Part shown: positions 43,620 through 53,057 of the stretch, one piece after another
Layout: each line of letters starts with the position of its first letter
Position numbering within the stretch: position 1 is the first letter of the stretch
DNA from: JAAUTY01 sp964397305
Lineage (GTDB): Bacteria; Cyanobacteriota; Cyanobacteriia; Cyanobacteriales; Spirulinaceae
Assembly: GCA_964397305.1 (NCBI GenBank)
Contig: CAYNIP010000003.1
Location: 124,001-188,000, forward strand
Length of the DNA: 64,000 bases
Reading direction: 5' to 3'
Program-made: the position numbers and the translations under genes
Notes under the pieces: generated by a model
The model's input: the letters and a program-made list of their open reading frames with translations, nothing else
Databases searched by the model: none
What the model was told of the DNA's origin: nothing

Positions 43620-45269
43620 ATGCCGCTGCCGCGCCTCATCACCCTCATTGTCGGTCTCTGCCTGATCCTTGGGCTGATGCTGTGGCTAGTGAATTCGCTC
43701 TACCGGCTCTACATCCAGATCGCCTTTACCACCCCCCTGCTCGCCAATTTGCTGCTGCTGCTGCTGTTGGTGCTGCTGGGCCTGCTGATCGCGGCCTTTG
43801 TCTACTATTTCAACCTGACGCTCCAGCCCCGCCGCCGTCGCTCCCGGCGGTTGACGGAGCCGCTGCCGGAGCAGAAGGCCTTGGTGGCGAGCCAGAATCT
43901 GGCCGCCGTGCGGCAGCAGGTAGAACAGATCAGCGATGAGGTAGCGCGCCAGGCCCTGCTGACGCGATCGCGCGAGATCGAGGCTAACCTCGCCCGAGGG
44001 GATGTGCGCGTGGCCGTCTTTGGCACGGGCTCGGCCGGGAAAACCTCGGTGATCAATGCCCTGATCGGTCGGGTGGTCGGAGAGGTAGGGGCTCCCATGG
44101 GCACGACCCAGATGGGCGAAACCTACCGCCTGCGCTTGCTCGGGCTGGGGCGCGAGATTTGGCTGACGGATACGCCCGGGATTTTGGAAATGGGCGAGGC
44201 CGGGAGCGAGCGAGCCCAGATTGCGCGCCAGTTGGCGGCGGAAGCCGATCTGCTGCTCTTTGTGCTCGATAATGACCTGCGCCAGTCGGAATATGCGCCC
44301 CTGAGTACCCTGGCGGAAATTGGCAAGCGCTCCCTCGTGGTGCTGAACAAGCGCGATCTCTACAACGAGGCCGATCTGGAGCTGATCCTAGCCCGCCTGC
44401 GGGAGCGCCTCCGGAGCCTGATCGCGCCCTCGGACATCGTGGCCGTCAGCGCTCGCCCCCAGCCCTATGAATCCGAGGGCCACTGGCTAGAACCCCAGCC
44501 GGACGTTCTGCCTTTAGTGAAGCATTTAGCCGCCGTTCTGCGGGCCGAGGGGGAAGACTTGGTAGCAGACAATATCCTGCTGCAATCTCAGCGCCTCGGG
44601 GAGGACGCCCGCCGCTTCTTGGACAAGCAGCGCCGCCGTCAGGCCGACAAGATTGTAGACCGCTACCAGTGGGTGGGGGCCGGGGCGATCGCCGTCATGC
44701 CCTTACCCGTCGTCGATCTCCTGGCCACCGCCGCCGTGAATGCCCAAATGGTCGTGGAACTGGGGAAGGTCTATGGCTGCGAACTGAACCTGGAGCGGGG
44801 GCGGGAGCTAGCCCTTTCCCTCGCCAAGACCTTGGTGAGCTTGGGGGCTGTCAAGGGAGCCCTGCAACTGGTCACGACGGCCCTGCAACTCAATGTCGCG
44901 ACCTACCTCGTGGGCAAGAGCGTGCAGGGAGTCACGGCCGCCTACTTGACCCGCATTGCTGGCAAGAGCTTTATCGAATATTTCCGCCACGACCAAGACT
45001 GGGGCGATGGCGGCATGACGGAAGTGGTGCAGCAGCAGTTCAAGCTGGTGCAAAAGGATGAATTCATTCAGGCCTTCGTGAAGGATGCGATCGCCAAAGC
45101 CATCCAGCCCCTACGCACAACTCTCCTCCTCGACCGGGACGATCTCCCGCCGGAGGAACCCCTCGAGTTTGCCCCCCCGATCTCCCGCCCGCCCCCCGTC
45201 GAGATCGAAGCACGGCTGGAAGATAGCTGGGAGAGTCCCAGGCGATCGCACCGCGATGAGGACTGGTAG
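43620..45269 (+). CDS. Membrane GTPase with DUF697 domain
   Basis: 549 residues. Two N-terminal membrane helices (ITLIVGLCLILGLMLWLVN, LLLLLLLVLLGLLIAAFVYY), then an Era-like GTPase: G1 GTGSAGKTSV (about 136), G3 DTPGI (about 186), G4 NKRD (about 243). The C-terminal DUF697 domain follows (VGAGAIAVMPLPVVDLLATA and ITGKSF-like AGKSFIEYFRH). Such proteins are membrane-bound GTPases of unknown cargo, common in cyanobacteria. It starts 7 bp after the Wza-like gene, so it likely shares its transcript, hinting at a role in envelope or export. Confidence 0.88.
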   Translation: MPLPRLITLIVGLCLILGLMLWLVNSLYRLYIQIAFTTPLLANLLLLLLLVLLGLLIAAFVYYFNLTLQPRRRRSRRLTEPLPEQKALVASQNLAAVRQQVEQISDEVARQALLTRSREIEANLARGDVRVAVFGTGSAGKTSVINALIGRVVGEVGAPMGTTQMGETYRLRLLGLGREIWLTDTPGILEMGEAGSERAQIARQLAAEADLLLFVLDNDLRQSEYAPLSTLAEIGKRSLVVLNKRDLYNEADLELILARLRERLRSLIAPSDIVAVSARPQPYESEGHWLEPQPDVLPLVKHLAAVLRAEGEDLVADNILLQSQRLGEDARRFLDKQRRRQADKIVDRYQWVGAGAIAVMPLPVVDLLATAAVNAQMVVELGKVYGCELNLERGRELALSLAKTLVSLGAVKGALQLVTTALQLNVATYLVGKSVQGVTAAYLTRIAGKSFIEYFRHDQDWGDGGMTEVVQQQFKLVQKDEFIQAFVKDAIAKAIQPLRTTLLLDRDDLPPEEPLEFAPPISRPPPVEIEARLEDSWESPRRSHRDEDW

Positions 45270-45292
45270 CAGGGTGAGCCGCACCAGTAGGG

Positions 45293-45364
45293 AACGCTGA
45301 AGCGCCACAAAGGTGGTTTTGGGGGGACGAAGAGCGCTGAAGCGCAACTACGGGGGCTGGGAGC
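45293..45364. repeat. Paired AGCGCTGAAGCGC repeats
   Basis: An imperfect copy (AACGCTGAAGCGCC, 45294-45307) and a perfect copy (AGCGCTGAAGCGC, 45333-45345) followed by AACTACGGGGG. The latter extended form recurs at 58775-58797. Confidence 0.55.
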
Positions 45365-45407
45365 GTTTTGAGGAATTATCAAAGGCTTGGGGCTGCGGGT
45401 CGGGCCG

Positions 45408-45773
45408 TCAAGGCCGGTACACCACGTTCGGCCACAGGGCCTGAATTTCTTGGGCTTGCTGCGCTGCGGTGAATTGCTCCCACACAATCCCGTTACAGTC
45501 CGTCTCGCTCGAAAAGGTCTCAGCCGCATCCGTTTCCCAGCCGAGATGCCGCAGTGTACCGGTGGCATCGTCCCCCGTTTTCCGGACTGACACATTGAGA
45601 GCGGCCGTGCGCCAGAGAGCGTACTCCCCAGGAATCACCAAGTCCGGTTCTCGGCCCAGGCGCTGGCTATAATCGGCGACGGTGCGCTCAAGATCCGCAA
45701 CTCCCAGGGCAAGATGGAATTTTCTCGGGCTAGATCGGCCCGCCAAGTCTGCTGGATTGGGAGGGTTGAGCAT
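45408..45773 (-). CDS. Glyoxalase/VOC-superfamily protein
   Basis: 121 residues from ATG 45773 (MLNPPNPADLAGRSS), preceded by a GGGAG-like site; the frame extends 15 codons upstream without support. The VOC fold appears as KFHLALGVADLERTVADYSQ near the start (first metal-ligand His) and LRHLGWETDAAETF in the middle; a Glu ligand may be in VWEQFTA. Some relatives are arsenic-associated or cadmium-induced VOC proteins. Substrate unknown. Confidence 0.8.
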   Translation of the reverse strand: MLNPPNPADLAGRSSPRKFHLALGVADLERTVADYSQRLGREPDLVIPGEYALWRTAALNVSVRKTGDDATGTLRHLGWETDAAETFSSETDCNGIVWEQFTAAQQAQEIQALWPNVVYRP

Positions 45774-45920
45774 GGTGAACTCATGGAAGAGAGTGGGTAT
45801 AGCGGCGACGGGGCACAATCCCCGTCTCTGAATCGTAGCAGCCAGGATTGCGTTGGATTTTCTGCGTCAACTCAACCGACAGATAAGCAAGGGTTTGCAG
45901 CAGCGTTAGCGCTTTGGGCG

Positions 45921-48900
45921 CTACAGGTAGGAAGGAGGACCGAGGGGAACTGGGCTCAGACCAGCGACGATCATAGCTTCGGCTGCTTCGGGGGGCAGGG
46001 GCGGCGCGAGGAAGTAGCCCTGGCCATATTCACAGCCCAGTTGGCGTAGGTGCTGGAGTTGAGCCACGGTTTCAATGCCCTCGGCGACGACCTCCATATC
46101 GAGGGCGTGAGCGAGGGTGATGATAGCGCGGACAATCTCAGCATTGCTGCCATCGGGATTCATGCGGGCGACAAAGGAGCGGTCAATTTTCAGGGTGTGG
46201 GCGGGGAGACGGTGCAAGTAGCTGAGGGACGAGTAGCCAGTCCCGAAGTCGTCGATGCCGATCTGGATATGGCGATCGCGCAGAGCACACAGGAGCTTGG
46301 TAGCAGCCTCAGCATTCTCCATCAACATACTCTCCGTCACCTCCAGCCGCAGGGAGGCATAGTCCAGCTCCGTTTCCCTGAGAATTGTATCGATCTGATC
46401 CAGCAAGCTGGGCTCCCGGAGCTGCTTGCTGGAGAGGTTAACGCTGACCGTGAGACTGTGGTGCTGGGGATAAGCCGTCTGCCAACGGTGGAGTTGGCGT
46501 GCGGCCTCCCGCAGGACCCATTGGCCCAAGGGAATGATCAGGCCAATTTCCTCAGCAATTGGGATGAACTGGACGGGGGAGATCCTGCCCTGCTGGGGAT
46601 GCTGCCAGCGCAGGAGGGCCTCAAAGCCGGCCAAATTGTGGGTCACTAAGGAAACGATGGGTTGGTAATGCAGGCTGAACTCGCCCCGCTCAAAGGCGTG
46701 GCGTAGGTCCGTTTCCAGGCGGAGGCGGGCGATCGCCTGCTCGTGCATCTGTCGGTCAAAGATCGCATAGCGTCCCTTGCCCGAGAACTTGGCCCGGTAC
46801 ATGGCTGTGTCAGCATCTCGCAGCAAGTCTTCCGGCTGTTCATAGTCAATCGTCGGGGTTACCGGCCACGGCTCCCCAAAGGTGACGGGTTTTTCCTCCC
46901 CCAGGCAACTCAAGGCAATGCCGATGCTGGCGTTGGTGTAGATTTCCTGGCCGGCAATCTTGAAAGGTCGCTGCAACTCCTGGGCAATCGTCTTGGCCAC
47001 TTGCGCGGCGTCCTGGTTCTGCTGGAGTTCTTCCAGCAGAACCGCGAACTCGTCCCCGCCGAGGCGAGCGAGGGTATCGCTGGGGCGCAGGCAGCCCTCT
47101 AGGCGGCGGGCGATCGCCACCAGCAGGCGATCGCCCACATCATGACCCAAGCTGTCATTGATGACCTTGAAAGAATCGAGGTCGAGAAAGAGCACAGCAA
47201 ACAGATAGCCCTGGCGTCGCTTGGCCCGCCGGATCGTATGCCAGAGCCGGTCAATAAACAGAGACCGATTCGGCAAATCCGTCAGGGCATCGTAGAAGGC
47301 GCTGTGACGCAGTTGCGCCTCGGCCTGCTTGCGTTCCGTCACATCGTTACTGATACCGTCCACGCGGACCGGCCGGCCGTGCTCATCCCGCACCAGCCGA
47401 CAGCGGGTATAGAGCCAGCGCTCCGTGCCATCCGGGCGCTGAATGCGGTATTCGGCCTCGAGGCTATTTTGCTGTTGCTTGAAGGTCTCGATCTTCTGGA
47501 GCACCTCCGGGCGATCCTCGGGGTGGATGGCATCGAGCCAAAGGGTAGGGTTGAGGAAGAAATCATCCACAGCGCGCCCATAAATCCGCTCGGCTCCTGG
47601 ATTGAGGTAGAGGGGGGTAAACGTCTCAGCACTACTTGACCAAACAACATCATCGATGGAGTCGAGGATGCCCTCCAGCCGCTGTTCGCTCAGCCACAGG
47701 GCCGCTTCCGCCTGCTTATGCTCCGTAATATCAACGATCTGGCTCAGGGTATGGCTGGGATTGCCGTGGTCATCGGTCAGCAGCACCACCTGCAAAAGCG
47801 CGTGAACGACCCGCCCACTCTTCGCTAGGAGGCGTTTTTCCAGCTTGTAGTCCGTGATCTCGCCTAGTAGCATTTGCTGGGTGGTGGCAAAGTCCACCGC
47901 CCGATCCTCGGGGTGAGTTAGATCCAGTACGCTCCGGTCTAGGAGTTCTTGGGCCTGGTACTCGAGGGCCTCACAGAGGGCGGGGTTGGTCTGAAGAATC
48001 CGGCCGTCCAGGCTCGCCAACATCATGCCAATCGGGGCGAGGGCAAACAGGTGGCGGAACTGCTCCTCACTCTGGCGCAGGGCCTGCTCGGAATAGAACT
48101 GGTCGGTAATGTCGGTAACGGAACAGACCACACTGGCGATCGCGCCGCTTTCGTCCTGAAGGGGTGCGCCATTGATCGACAGGTAGCGGCGGCTGCCATC
48201 GGGCCACTCAATCGCCTGGCGCACACTGAATACCGGCCGCCCCGTGGCCAGCACCTGCACAAAGGGCAGTTGCTCCTCGGGGAACGGCCGCCCCTCAAAG
48301 TCCGTGATTTTCCAAGTTGGGGCGTTGTAGCTGTGGGCTTCTAGTTCCGAGGGAGTCAAGCCCAAAAGTTTCTCGGCCTGGTCATTAGCGAAGGTGATCC
48401 GGCCCCTGGCATCGAGCACCACAATCGCGGCCACACTGGTTTGCATGATGCCATTGAGCAAGTCGCGCTCGCTGCGGAGGGCAGCTTCGACTCGTTTGCG
48501 CTCGGTGATGTCGGTTTGGACGCCAATAAAGTGGGTGAGATAGCCTTGAGCATCGCGCACGGGGGCGATGTAGAGGTCGTTCCAAAACTCCGAGCCATCC
48601 TGGCGGTAGTAGCGCAGGCTGGCGTGGAACTCACTGCCCCGAAAGAGGGCAGCTCGCAACTCCCGTTGTGGTTGAGGATCGGTGTCGGGGCCGGCCAGGA
48701 AGTGGATGCTCTGTCCGAGGGCGTCGCTGGCGCTGTAGCCCGTGAGGCGCTCAAAGCCGGGGTTGACATAGAGCAGGGCAGCATCACTGGCGAGGGCGTC
48801 GCTGATGAAGATGCCGTTACTACTGGCGTTGATCGCTCGCTCCAAGAGGCGGAGTTGGGCTTGCTGGCGATCGCGCTCCACCGCGCTGGCGATCGCGGCC

Positions 48901-50099
48901 GCCGCCAATTGCAAGAACGGCTCATCAGCATCGCTCAAGGCTTCCGGCCAGTCAGCATACACCCCCAGCACGCCATAAAACCCTTGGGTCGTGTGGATAG
49001 GAACCCCAAGGCCGCTGGCCACCCCCCCATTGTGGAGCAGGGTCGAGCCCCGGAAGCGCGTCTCTAGGGGCAAGTCATCAAAGCGCACCGGGCGATCGCC
49101 CTGGCGGACGTAGCCCGGAAATGAACTGGCGGCCGCCGTCATCGTAGCACTGCCCAGGGTGGATTCGGGCCAGCCACACCCCGCCCGCAGCAAAAACGCG
49201 CTCTCATTGGGGAGGAGTTCCAGCACCTGGCTAAAGTTGACCCCCAAGGTCTCAGCGGCTAAGACCGCCACCTGCTGCAAATAGTCCTCCAGCACCAAGG
49301 CCCGGAGTCCCAACCGGCTGAGGCGGACCGCCGCCGTCTGCTGGCGGGCATAGCGTTCGGCGGCGACGGCGAGGGCTTGAGCGGTGGTCGTATCCTGCAA
49401 GACCAAAAGCACCCCCTGGGCCTCAAGGTAGCAGTAGTGGGCCTGCCAATCCTGGGTCCGGCCGCCGGCCTCAAGGGTATGGAGGGGGCCCTGGCTGTTA
49501 CGGCCCGTCGCCCAGCAAGCCTGCACGGCCTGTTGCACTTGCTCCGGGTCCGAGAAGATGGGGCTGGTAGCCTGGCCGAGGTCCGTGAAGACGGCCCCTT
49601 GGCTACGGGCGATCGCCGCCTCGTTGCAGTCCGCCAGCACCAAGACATCCTGGCGGCGGTGCCAGGTATAGGCCGGGAAGGGCAACTTCTGATACTGCGA
49701 TCGCCAGTACTGGGCCTGAGCTTGGAGACTGCGGTCCTTCACCTCGCAGCGATAGCGCTCGACTTGGCAGCTCTGAAACTGCGTTTGCAAGCGTTCATTG
49801 GCCGCCCGCAGCCCCTGCACATCCCGCCGCAGACGCCGGGCAACGCGCAGTAGCACAATGCTAGCCGCCAGGCCTAGGGCCACCAGCAGGGCATAGCTCC
49901 AGTCCTGCAAGGGCAGCGGCGTCAAGGATGGCCAAGCCGCCGTCGTCGCCTCCCCAAAGTGGAAGAATACAACTCCGACAGCACCCCCAAGGTCGAACAG
50001 CCAGGGTAGAGCCCCAGAGAACAGAGGTACACAACAAAAGGGTTGGTATTGCTGGCCTAGGGGACAAGGTTCTAAGCGACAGCCATTTACCTGATTCAT
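45921..50099 (-). CDS. Multi-PAS/GAF diguanylate cyclase-phosphodiesterase
   Basis: 1392 residues. One or two N-terminal membrane segments (WSYALLVALGLAASIVLLRV, about 66-85), a coiled coil, a PAS-like region, a GAF domain (about 275-415), at least four PAS/PAC units (about 420-935), then GGDEF (LARLGGDEFAVLL, near 1012) and EAL (GFEALLRWQHPQQG near 1158; LRLEVTESML; IDDFGTGYSSLSYL; LKIDRSFV). Both catalytic motifs are intact, so the protein could make and break cyclic di-GMP under sensory control. Single gene. Confidence 0.93.
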   Translation of the reverse strand: MNQVNGCRLEPCPLGQQYQPFCCVPLFSGALPWLFDLGGAVGVVFFHFGEATTAAWPSLTPLPLQDWSYALLVALGLAASIVLLRVARRLRRDVQGLRAANERLQTQFQSCQVERYRCEVKDRSLQAQAQYWRSQYQKLPFPAYTWHRRQDVLVLADCNEAAIARSQGAVFTDLGQATSPIFSDPEQVQQAVQACWATGRNSQGPLHTLEAGGRTQDWQAHYCYLEAQGVLLVLQDTTTAQALAVAAERYARQQTAAVRLSRLGLRALVLEDYLQQVAVLAAETLGVNFSQVLELLPNESAFLLRAGCGWPESTLGSATMTAAASSFPGYVRQGDRPVRFDDLPLETRFRGSTLLHNGGVASGLGVPIHTTQGFYGVLGVYADWPEALSDADEPFLQLAAAAIASAVERDRQQAQLRLLERAINASSNGIFISDALASDAALLYVNPGFERLTGYSASDALGQSIHFLAGPDTDPQPQRELRAALFRGSEFHASLRYYRQDGSEFWNDLYIAPVRDAQGYLTHFIGVQTDITERKRVEAALRSERDLLNGIMQTSVAAIVVLDARGRITFANDQAEKLLGLTPSELEAHSYNAPTWKITDFEGRPFPEEQLPFVQVLATGRPVFSVRQAIEWPDGSRRYLSINGAPLQDESGAIASVVCSVTDITDQFYSEQALRQSEEQFRHLFALAPIGMMLASLDGRILQTNPALCEALEYQAQELLDRSVLDLTHPEDRAVDFATTQQMLLGEITDYKLEKRLLAKSGRVVHALLQVVLLTDDHGNPSHTLSQIVDITEHKQAEAALWLSEQRLEGILDSIDDVVWSSSAETFTPLYLNPGAERIYGRAVDDFFLNPTLWLDAIHPEDRPEVLQKIETFKQQQNSLEAEYRIQRPDGTERWLYTRCRLVRDEHGRPVRVDGISNDVTERKQAEAQLRHSAFYDALTDLPNRSLFIDRLWHTIRRAKRRQGYLFAVLFLDLDSFKVINDSLGHDVGDRLLVAIARRLEGCLRPSDTLARLGGDEFAVLLEELQQNQDAAQVAKTIAQELQRPFKIAGQEIYTNASIGIALSCLGEEKPVTFGEPWPVTPTIDYEQPEDLLRDADTAMYRAKFSGKGRYAIFDRQMHEQAIARLRLETDLRHAFERGEFSLHYQPIVSLVTHNLAGFEALLRWQHPQQGRISPVQFIPIAEEIGLIIPLGQWVLREAARQLHRWQTAYPQHHSLTVSVNLSSKQLREPSLLDQIDTILRETELDYASLRLEVTESMLMENAEAATKLLCALRDRHIQIGIDDFGTGYSSLSYLHRLPAHTLKIDRSFVARMNPDGSNAEIVRAIITLAHALDMEVVAEGIETVAQLQHLRQLGCEYGQGYFLAPPLPPEAAEAMIVAGLSPVPLGPPSYL

Positions 50100-50331
50100 G
50101 CTGATCTGTCAATTGCAATACTGACGGTCCTGAGCAAGATGTTTTAAGCGTGCTTCCCCGATCTACCTATGATATTGGCTGCTCTTAACGAACCGATCAA
50201 AACCCCGGTAAGTCTTTGGAATTGGGACCGTAACCATTAATTTTCATGAAGCAAAATAAATTTTTGTATCTACTACCGTGAAGTTTTCCCGCTCTCACGA
50301 GTTGGTCCGTTGACGCCGAGTTGAAACGCTT

Positions 50332-50591
50332 AGCTCCCCTTCTCCCCACTTTAGGCGAAGGAGCCGGAGGGTGAGGACCCCATTTCTCCCCGCTTTGGGA
50401 GCAGAAGCCGGGGGATGTAGACGCGCAGCAGCGTCTCGCAGGGGGCCTCCGTAACGCGGAAGAGGGCCACACTTTTGAGCAGGTAAGCAGATTAAGTCTA
50501 TTAACTGTAAATATCGCTCGCAGAGGACGATACTCTGCTCCTTGAACCCTAGCTCGAAATTCAGGGGAGCCGCGCTTTTTTTCGTTCACCC
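50332..50591. repeat. Family B repeat, copy 4, with inserted AT-rich segment
   Basis: Internal hairpin blocks (CCCCTTCTCCCCACTTTAGG, CCGCTTTGGGAGCAGAAGCC) and the GACGCGCAGCAGCGTCTCGC block are followed by an AT-rich insert at about 50480-50516 and the right end GGGAGCCGCGC ... TTTCGTTCACCC. The right terminal repeat is the closest complement to GGGTGAACGAAA seen in the window. The region 50100-50816 carries no gene; minus-strand frames here are repeat-derived. Confidence 0.6.
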
Positions 50592-50684
50592 TCGGCCTGC
50601 CGGCCTGCGCTCAGCGTCTACCCCTCTACACTGGGAGGCGTGAACCTGATGGCCTGATACCAGCCCCAAGCGCTTGAGAATCTT

Positions 50685-50754
50685 TAGGTTGGGTGAACCC
50701 AAGAAATCCAACGCCATCCTTAGCAGCGGTTGGGTTTTGCTAGACCCAACCTAA
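50685..50754. repeat. TAGGTTGGGT inverted-repeat element
   Basis: A 70-bp unit with a perfect 10-bp terminal inverted repeat, TAGGTTGGGT (50685-50694) and ACCCAACCTA (50744-50753), and an inner GGTTGGGTTTTGC copy. Same family as 18745-18813. It lies just upstream of the aminopeptidase gene. Confidence 0.65.
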
Positions 50755-50816
50755 CCGATTGTCAACATGGGTTAGGCCGTCAGGGCGTGACCTTGCTGCC
50801 TCTGTTGATGCTGACA

Positions 50817-52187
50817 ATGTTAACCTCCCAGACCCTCGCGGCCCTCGAGGCCCGCCGCCAGCGGCTCGCCGTCCCTGGGACCAGCTCAGTCTTGCTCTGG
50901 TCAGGCCAGGCTCCGCCCCGCAACTTTGCGGCCAATCGTTACCCCTTTCGGGCTAGTAGCCACTTTCTCTACTTTGCCGGTCTGAACCTGGAGCAGGCGG
51001 TGATCCAGCTTGAGGCCGGCCGCCTGACGCTTTATATGGATGAACCTAGTTCGTCTAGCGCTCTTTGGCATGGGCCGACCCCGAGCCGGGATGAGCTGGC
51101 GGCGGCGATCGCGGCGGTGGCAGCCTATCCCCTAGCGGCGGTTCCGCGTGGGCCCAAGGTGGCGACGATCGGGCTGCCGGATGCGGCCCAGCGCGCTCAG
51201 CAGGCGGCCTGGCTCCAGCGGCCGGTGCGGCCGGGGGCCGAGAGCCAAGGGGGCGATCGCGCTCTGGCCGAGGCGATAATCCAGCTCCGACTCCGCCACG
51301 ATGCGGCGGCGATCGCCGAACTCCGCCAGGCCGTCGCCGCCAGCGTCGCTGCCCACCAAGCCGGGGTGCGGGCCCTGCCCCGAGCCCAGCGCGAGGCCGA
51401 AGTACGGGCGGCTCTGGAGGCCGAGTTGCTCGCCCGGGATCTCGCCTGGGCCTACCCCAGCATCGTCACGGTCGCCGGGGAAGTGCTCCACAATAACCGC
51501 TACCACCGGGCGATCGCCCCCCAGGATCTGCTGCTCATGGATGCGGGGGCCGAAAGCCCCGGCGGTTGGGCAGCGGATATCACGAGAACCGTTCCCGCGC
51601 GGGGCCGCTTTTCGGCCACCCAGCGGGCCCTTTATGAGGTGGTGCTTGCGGCTCAGGAGGCTGGCATCGCGGCGATTCGGCCGGGGGTGGAGTATCGGGC
51701 TATTCATTTACAAGCCGCCCACACCTTGGCGGCAGGCCTGGTGGACCTGGGGATTCTGCGGGGGCAGCCGGAGACCTTGGTAGACCGTGATGCTCATGCC
51801 CTCTTTTTCCCGCACGGGATCGGGCACTTGCTGGGGCTGGATGTCCATGATCTGGAAGACTTGGGGGATCTGGCGGGCTATGCCCCCGGACGCCAGCGGA
51901 GCGATCGCTTCGGCCTCGCCTTCCTGCGCCTGGATCGACCGCTCCAAGCGGGCATGGTCGTGACGGTTGAACCGGGATTTTATCAAGGGCCGGCCCTGCT
52001 CCAGGACCCAGCCCGACGCGACCTGTACCGCGACTGTGTGAACTGGGAGCGCTTAGCCCAGTTTGCCGATGTACGGGGGATTCGGATCGAGGACGACGTG
52101 CTGGTAACAGCGACGGGAGCGGAGGTGCTCTCGGCGGCTCTCCCCAAGGCTCCAGCGGCTGTGGAGGCTTGGGTTCAGGGCTCATGA
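50817..52187 (+). CDS. Aminopeptidase P-type (M24B) metallopeptidase
   Basis: 456 residues from ATG 50817 (an ATG at 50808 and a frame to 50730 also exist; upstream residues derive from the repeat). It removes N-terminal residues before proline. N-terminal creatinase-like domain, then the pita-bread domain with all dimetal ligands: DAGAES (about 242), DITRTVP (about 255), HGIGHLLGLDVHD (about 334), EPGFYQG (about 385) and GIRIEDDVL (about 423). Full length, probably cytoplasmic. Single gene. Confidence 0.92.
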   Translation: MLTSQTLAALEARRQRLAVPGTSSVLLWSGQAPPRNFAANRYPFRASSHFLYFAGLNLEQAVIQLEAGRLTLYMDEPSSSSALWHGPTPSRDELAAAIAAVAAYPLAAVPRGPKVATIGLPDAAQRAQQAAWLQRPVRPGAESQGGDRALAEAIIQLRLRHDAAAIAELRQAVAASVAAHQAGVRALPRAQREAEVRAALEAELLARDLAWAYPSIVTVAGEVLHNNRYHRAIAPQDLLLMDAGAESPGGWAADITRTVPARGRFSATQRALYEVVLAAQEAGIAAIRPGVEYRAIHLQAAHTLAAGLVDLGILRGQPETLVDRDAHALFFPHGIGHLLGLDVHDLEDLGDLAGYAPGRQRSDRFGLAFLRLDRPLQAGMVVTVEPGFYQGPALLQDPARRDLYRDCVNWERLAQFADVRGIRIEDDVLVTATGAEVLSAALPKAPAAVEAWVQGS

Positions 52188-52327
52188 CCCCTGGGACAGC
52201 AGTTTACAACTAGGGCGCGATCGCAGTACCCTCGGGCTATCCCAATGCTTGGATTCACCCTGACAGCTGGCGGTGGCTTCACGGCCCGCTTTTGAGGGAC
52301 GAATCCGTAATCATTTGCTTCCCCACT

Positions 52328-52957
52328 ATGACGATGCTAACGCTGCCGCTGGATGAGATTCGCTACAACGAGCAGGGGCTGGTGCCGGCGATCGCCCAGG
52401 ACTACCTGGATGGCACGGTGCTGATGATGGCCTGGATGAATCGCGAGTCTCTGGAAAAAACCCTGGAGACCGGCCAGGCCTGGTACTGGAGCCGCTCGCG
52501 CCAGGAACTGTGGCCCAAGGGCGCGACCTCAGGCCACTGGCAAAATGTGCAGGCGATTCGCTATGACTGCGACAGTGATGCGCTCCTGCTGACGATTGAG
52601 CAAGTCGGAAACATTGCCTGCCACACGGGCGAACGCAGTTGCTTCCACCAAACCAGCACGGGCAAGCAAGCCCCACCGCCGGACTTGCTCTCTCAGGTCT
52701 ATGGGGTCATTTGCGATCGCCGCGACCACCCCCAGCCCGATTCCTACACCTGCAAGCTCCTCCAGGGCGGCGACAACAAGATTCTCAAGAAAATCGGCGA
52801 AGAGGCGGCGGAAGTGGTCATGGCTTGTAAAGATGATGAGGCCGAGGCGATCGCGGCGGAAGTCGCGGACCTGCTCTATCACACCCTCGTGGCGATGGCT
52901 CACCACGGCGTCACTCCCCGCGATGTCTACCGCCAGTTGCAGGCGCGGCGGCGCTAG
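52328..52957 (+). CDS. hisI: Bifunctional phosphoribosyl-AMP cyclohydrolase / phosphoribosyl-ATP pyrophosphatase
   Basis: 209 residues from ATG 52328; codons upstream in the frame (TTG 52292) are not family-like. It catalyses steps 2 and 3 of histidine synthesis. HisI half: QDYLDGTVLMMAWMNRESL, WYWSRSRQELWPKGATSGH, VRYDCDSD-like AIRYDCDSDALL and HTGERSCFH with the zinc/magnesium ligands. HisE half: LQGGDNKILKKIGEEAAEVV and VADLLYHTLV. Also known as hisIE. Single gene. Confidence 0.96.
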   Translation: MTMLTLPLDEIRYNEQGLVPAIAQDYLDGTVLMMAWMNRESLEKTLETGQAWYWSRSRQELWPKGATSGHWQNVQAIRYDCDSDALLLTIEQVGNIACHTGERSCFHQTSTGKQAPPPDLLSQVYGVICDRRDHPQPDSYTCKLLQGGDNKILKKIGEEAAEVVMACKDDEAEAIAAEVADLLYHTLVAMAHHGVTPRDVYRQLQARRR

Positions 52958-53057
52958 GGTCGGCCCTCAGGGTTTCTCCCCGCCAGGGGACAAGCGCGGC
53001 GAACGGGGCGATACTGGTGCTCAGGGGCCTACTCCCTTGCTGTCTTCGTCAGAAACC

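Noticed and set aside
50197..50589. 130-residue minus-strand open frame
   Set aside because: It runs through family B repeat sequence, has repeat-derived residues (PHPPAPSPK) and no family features.
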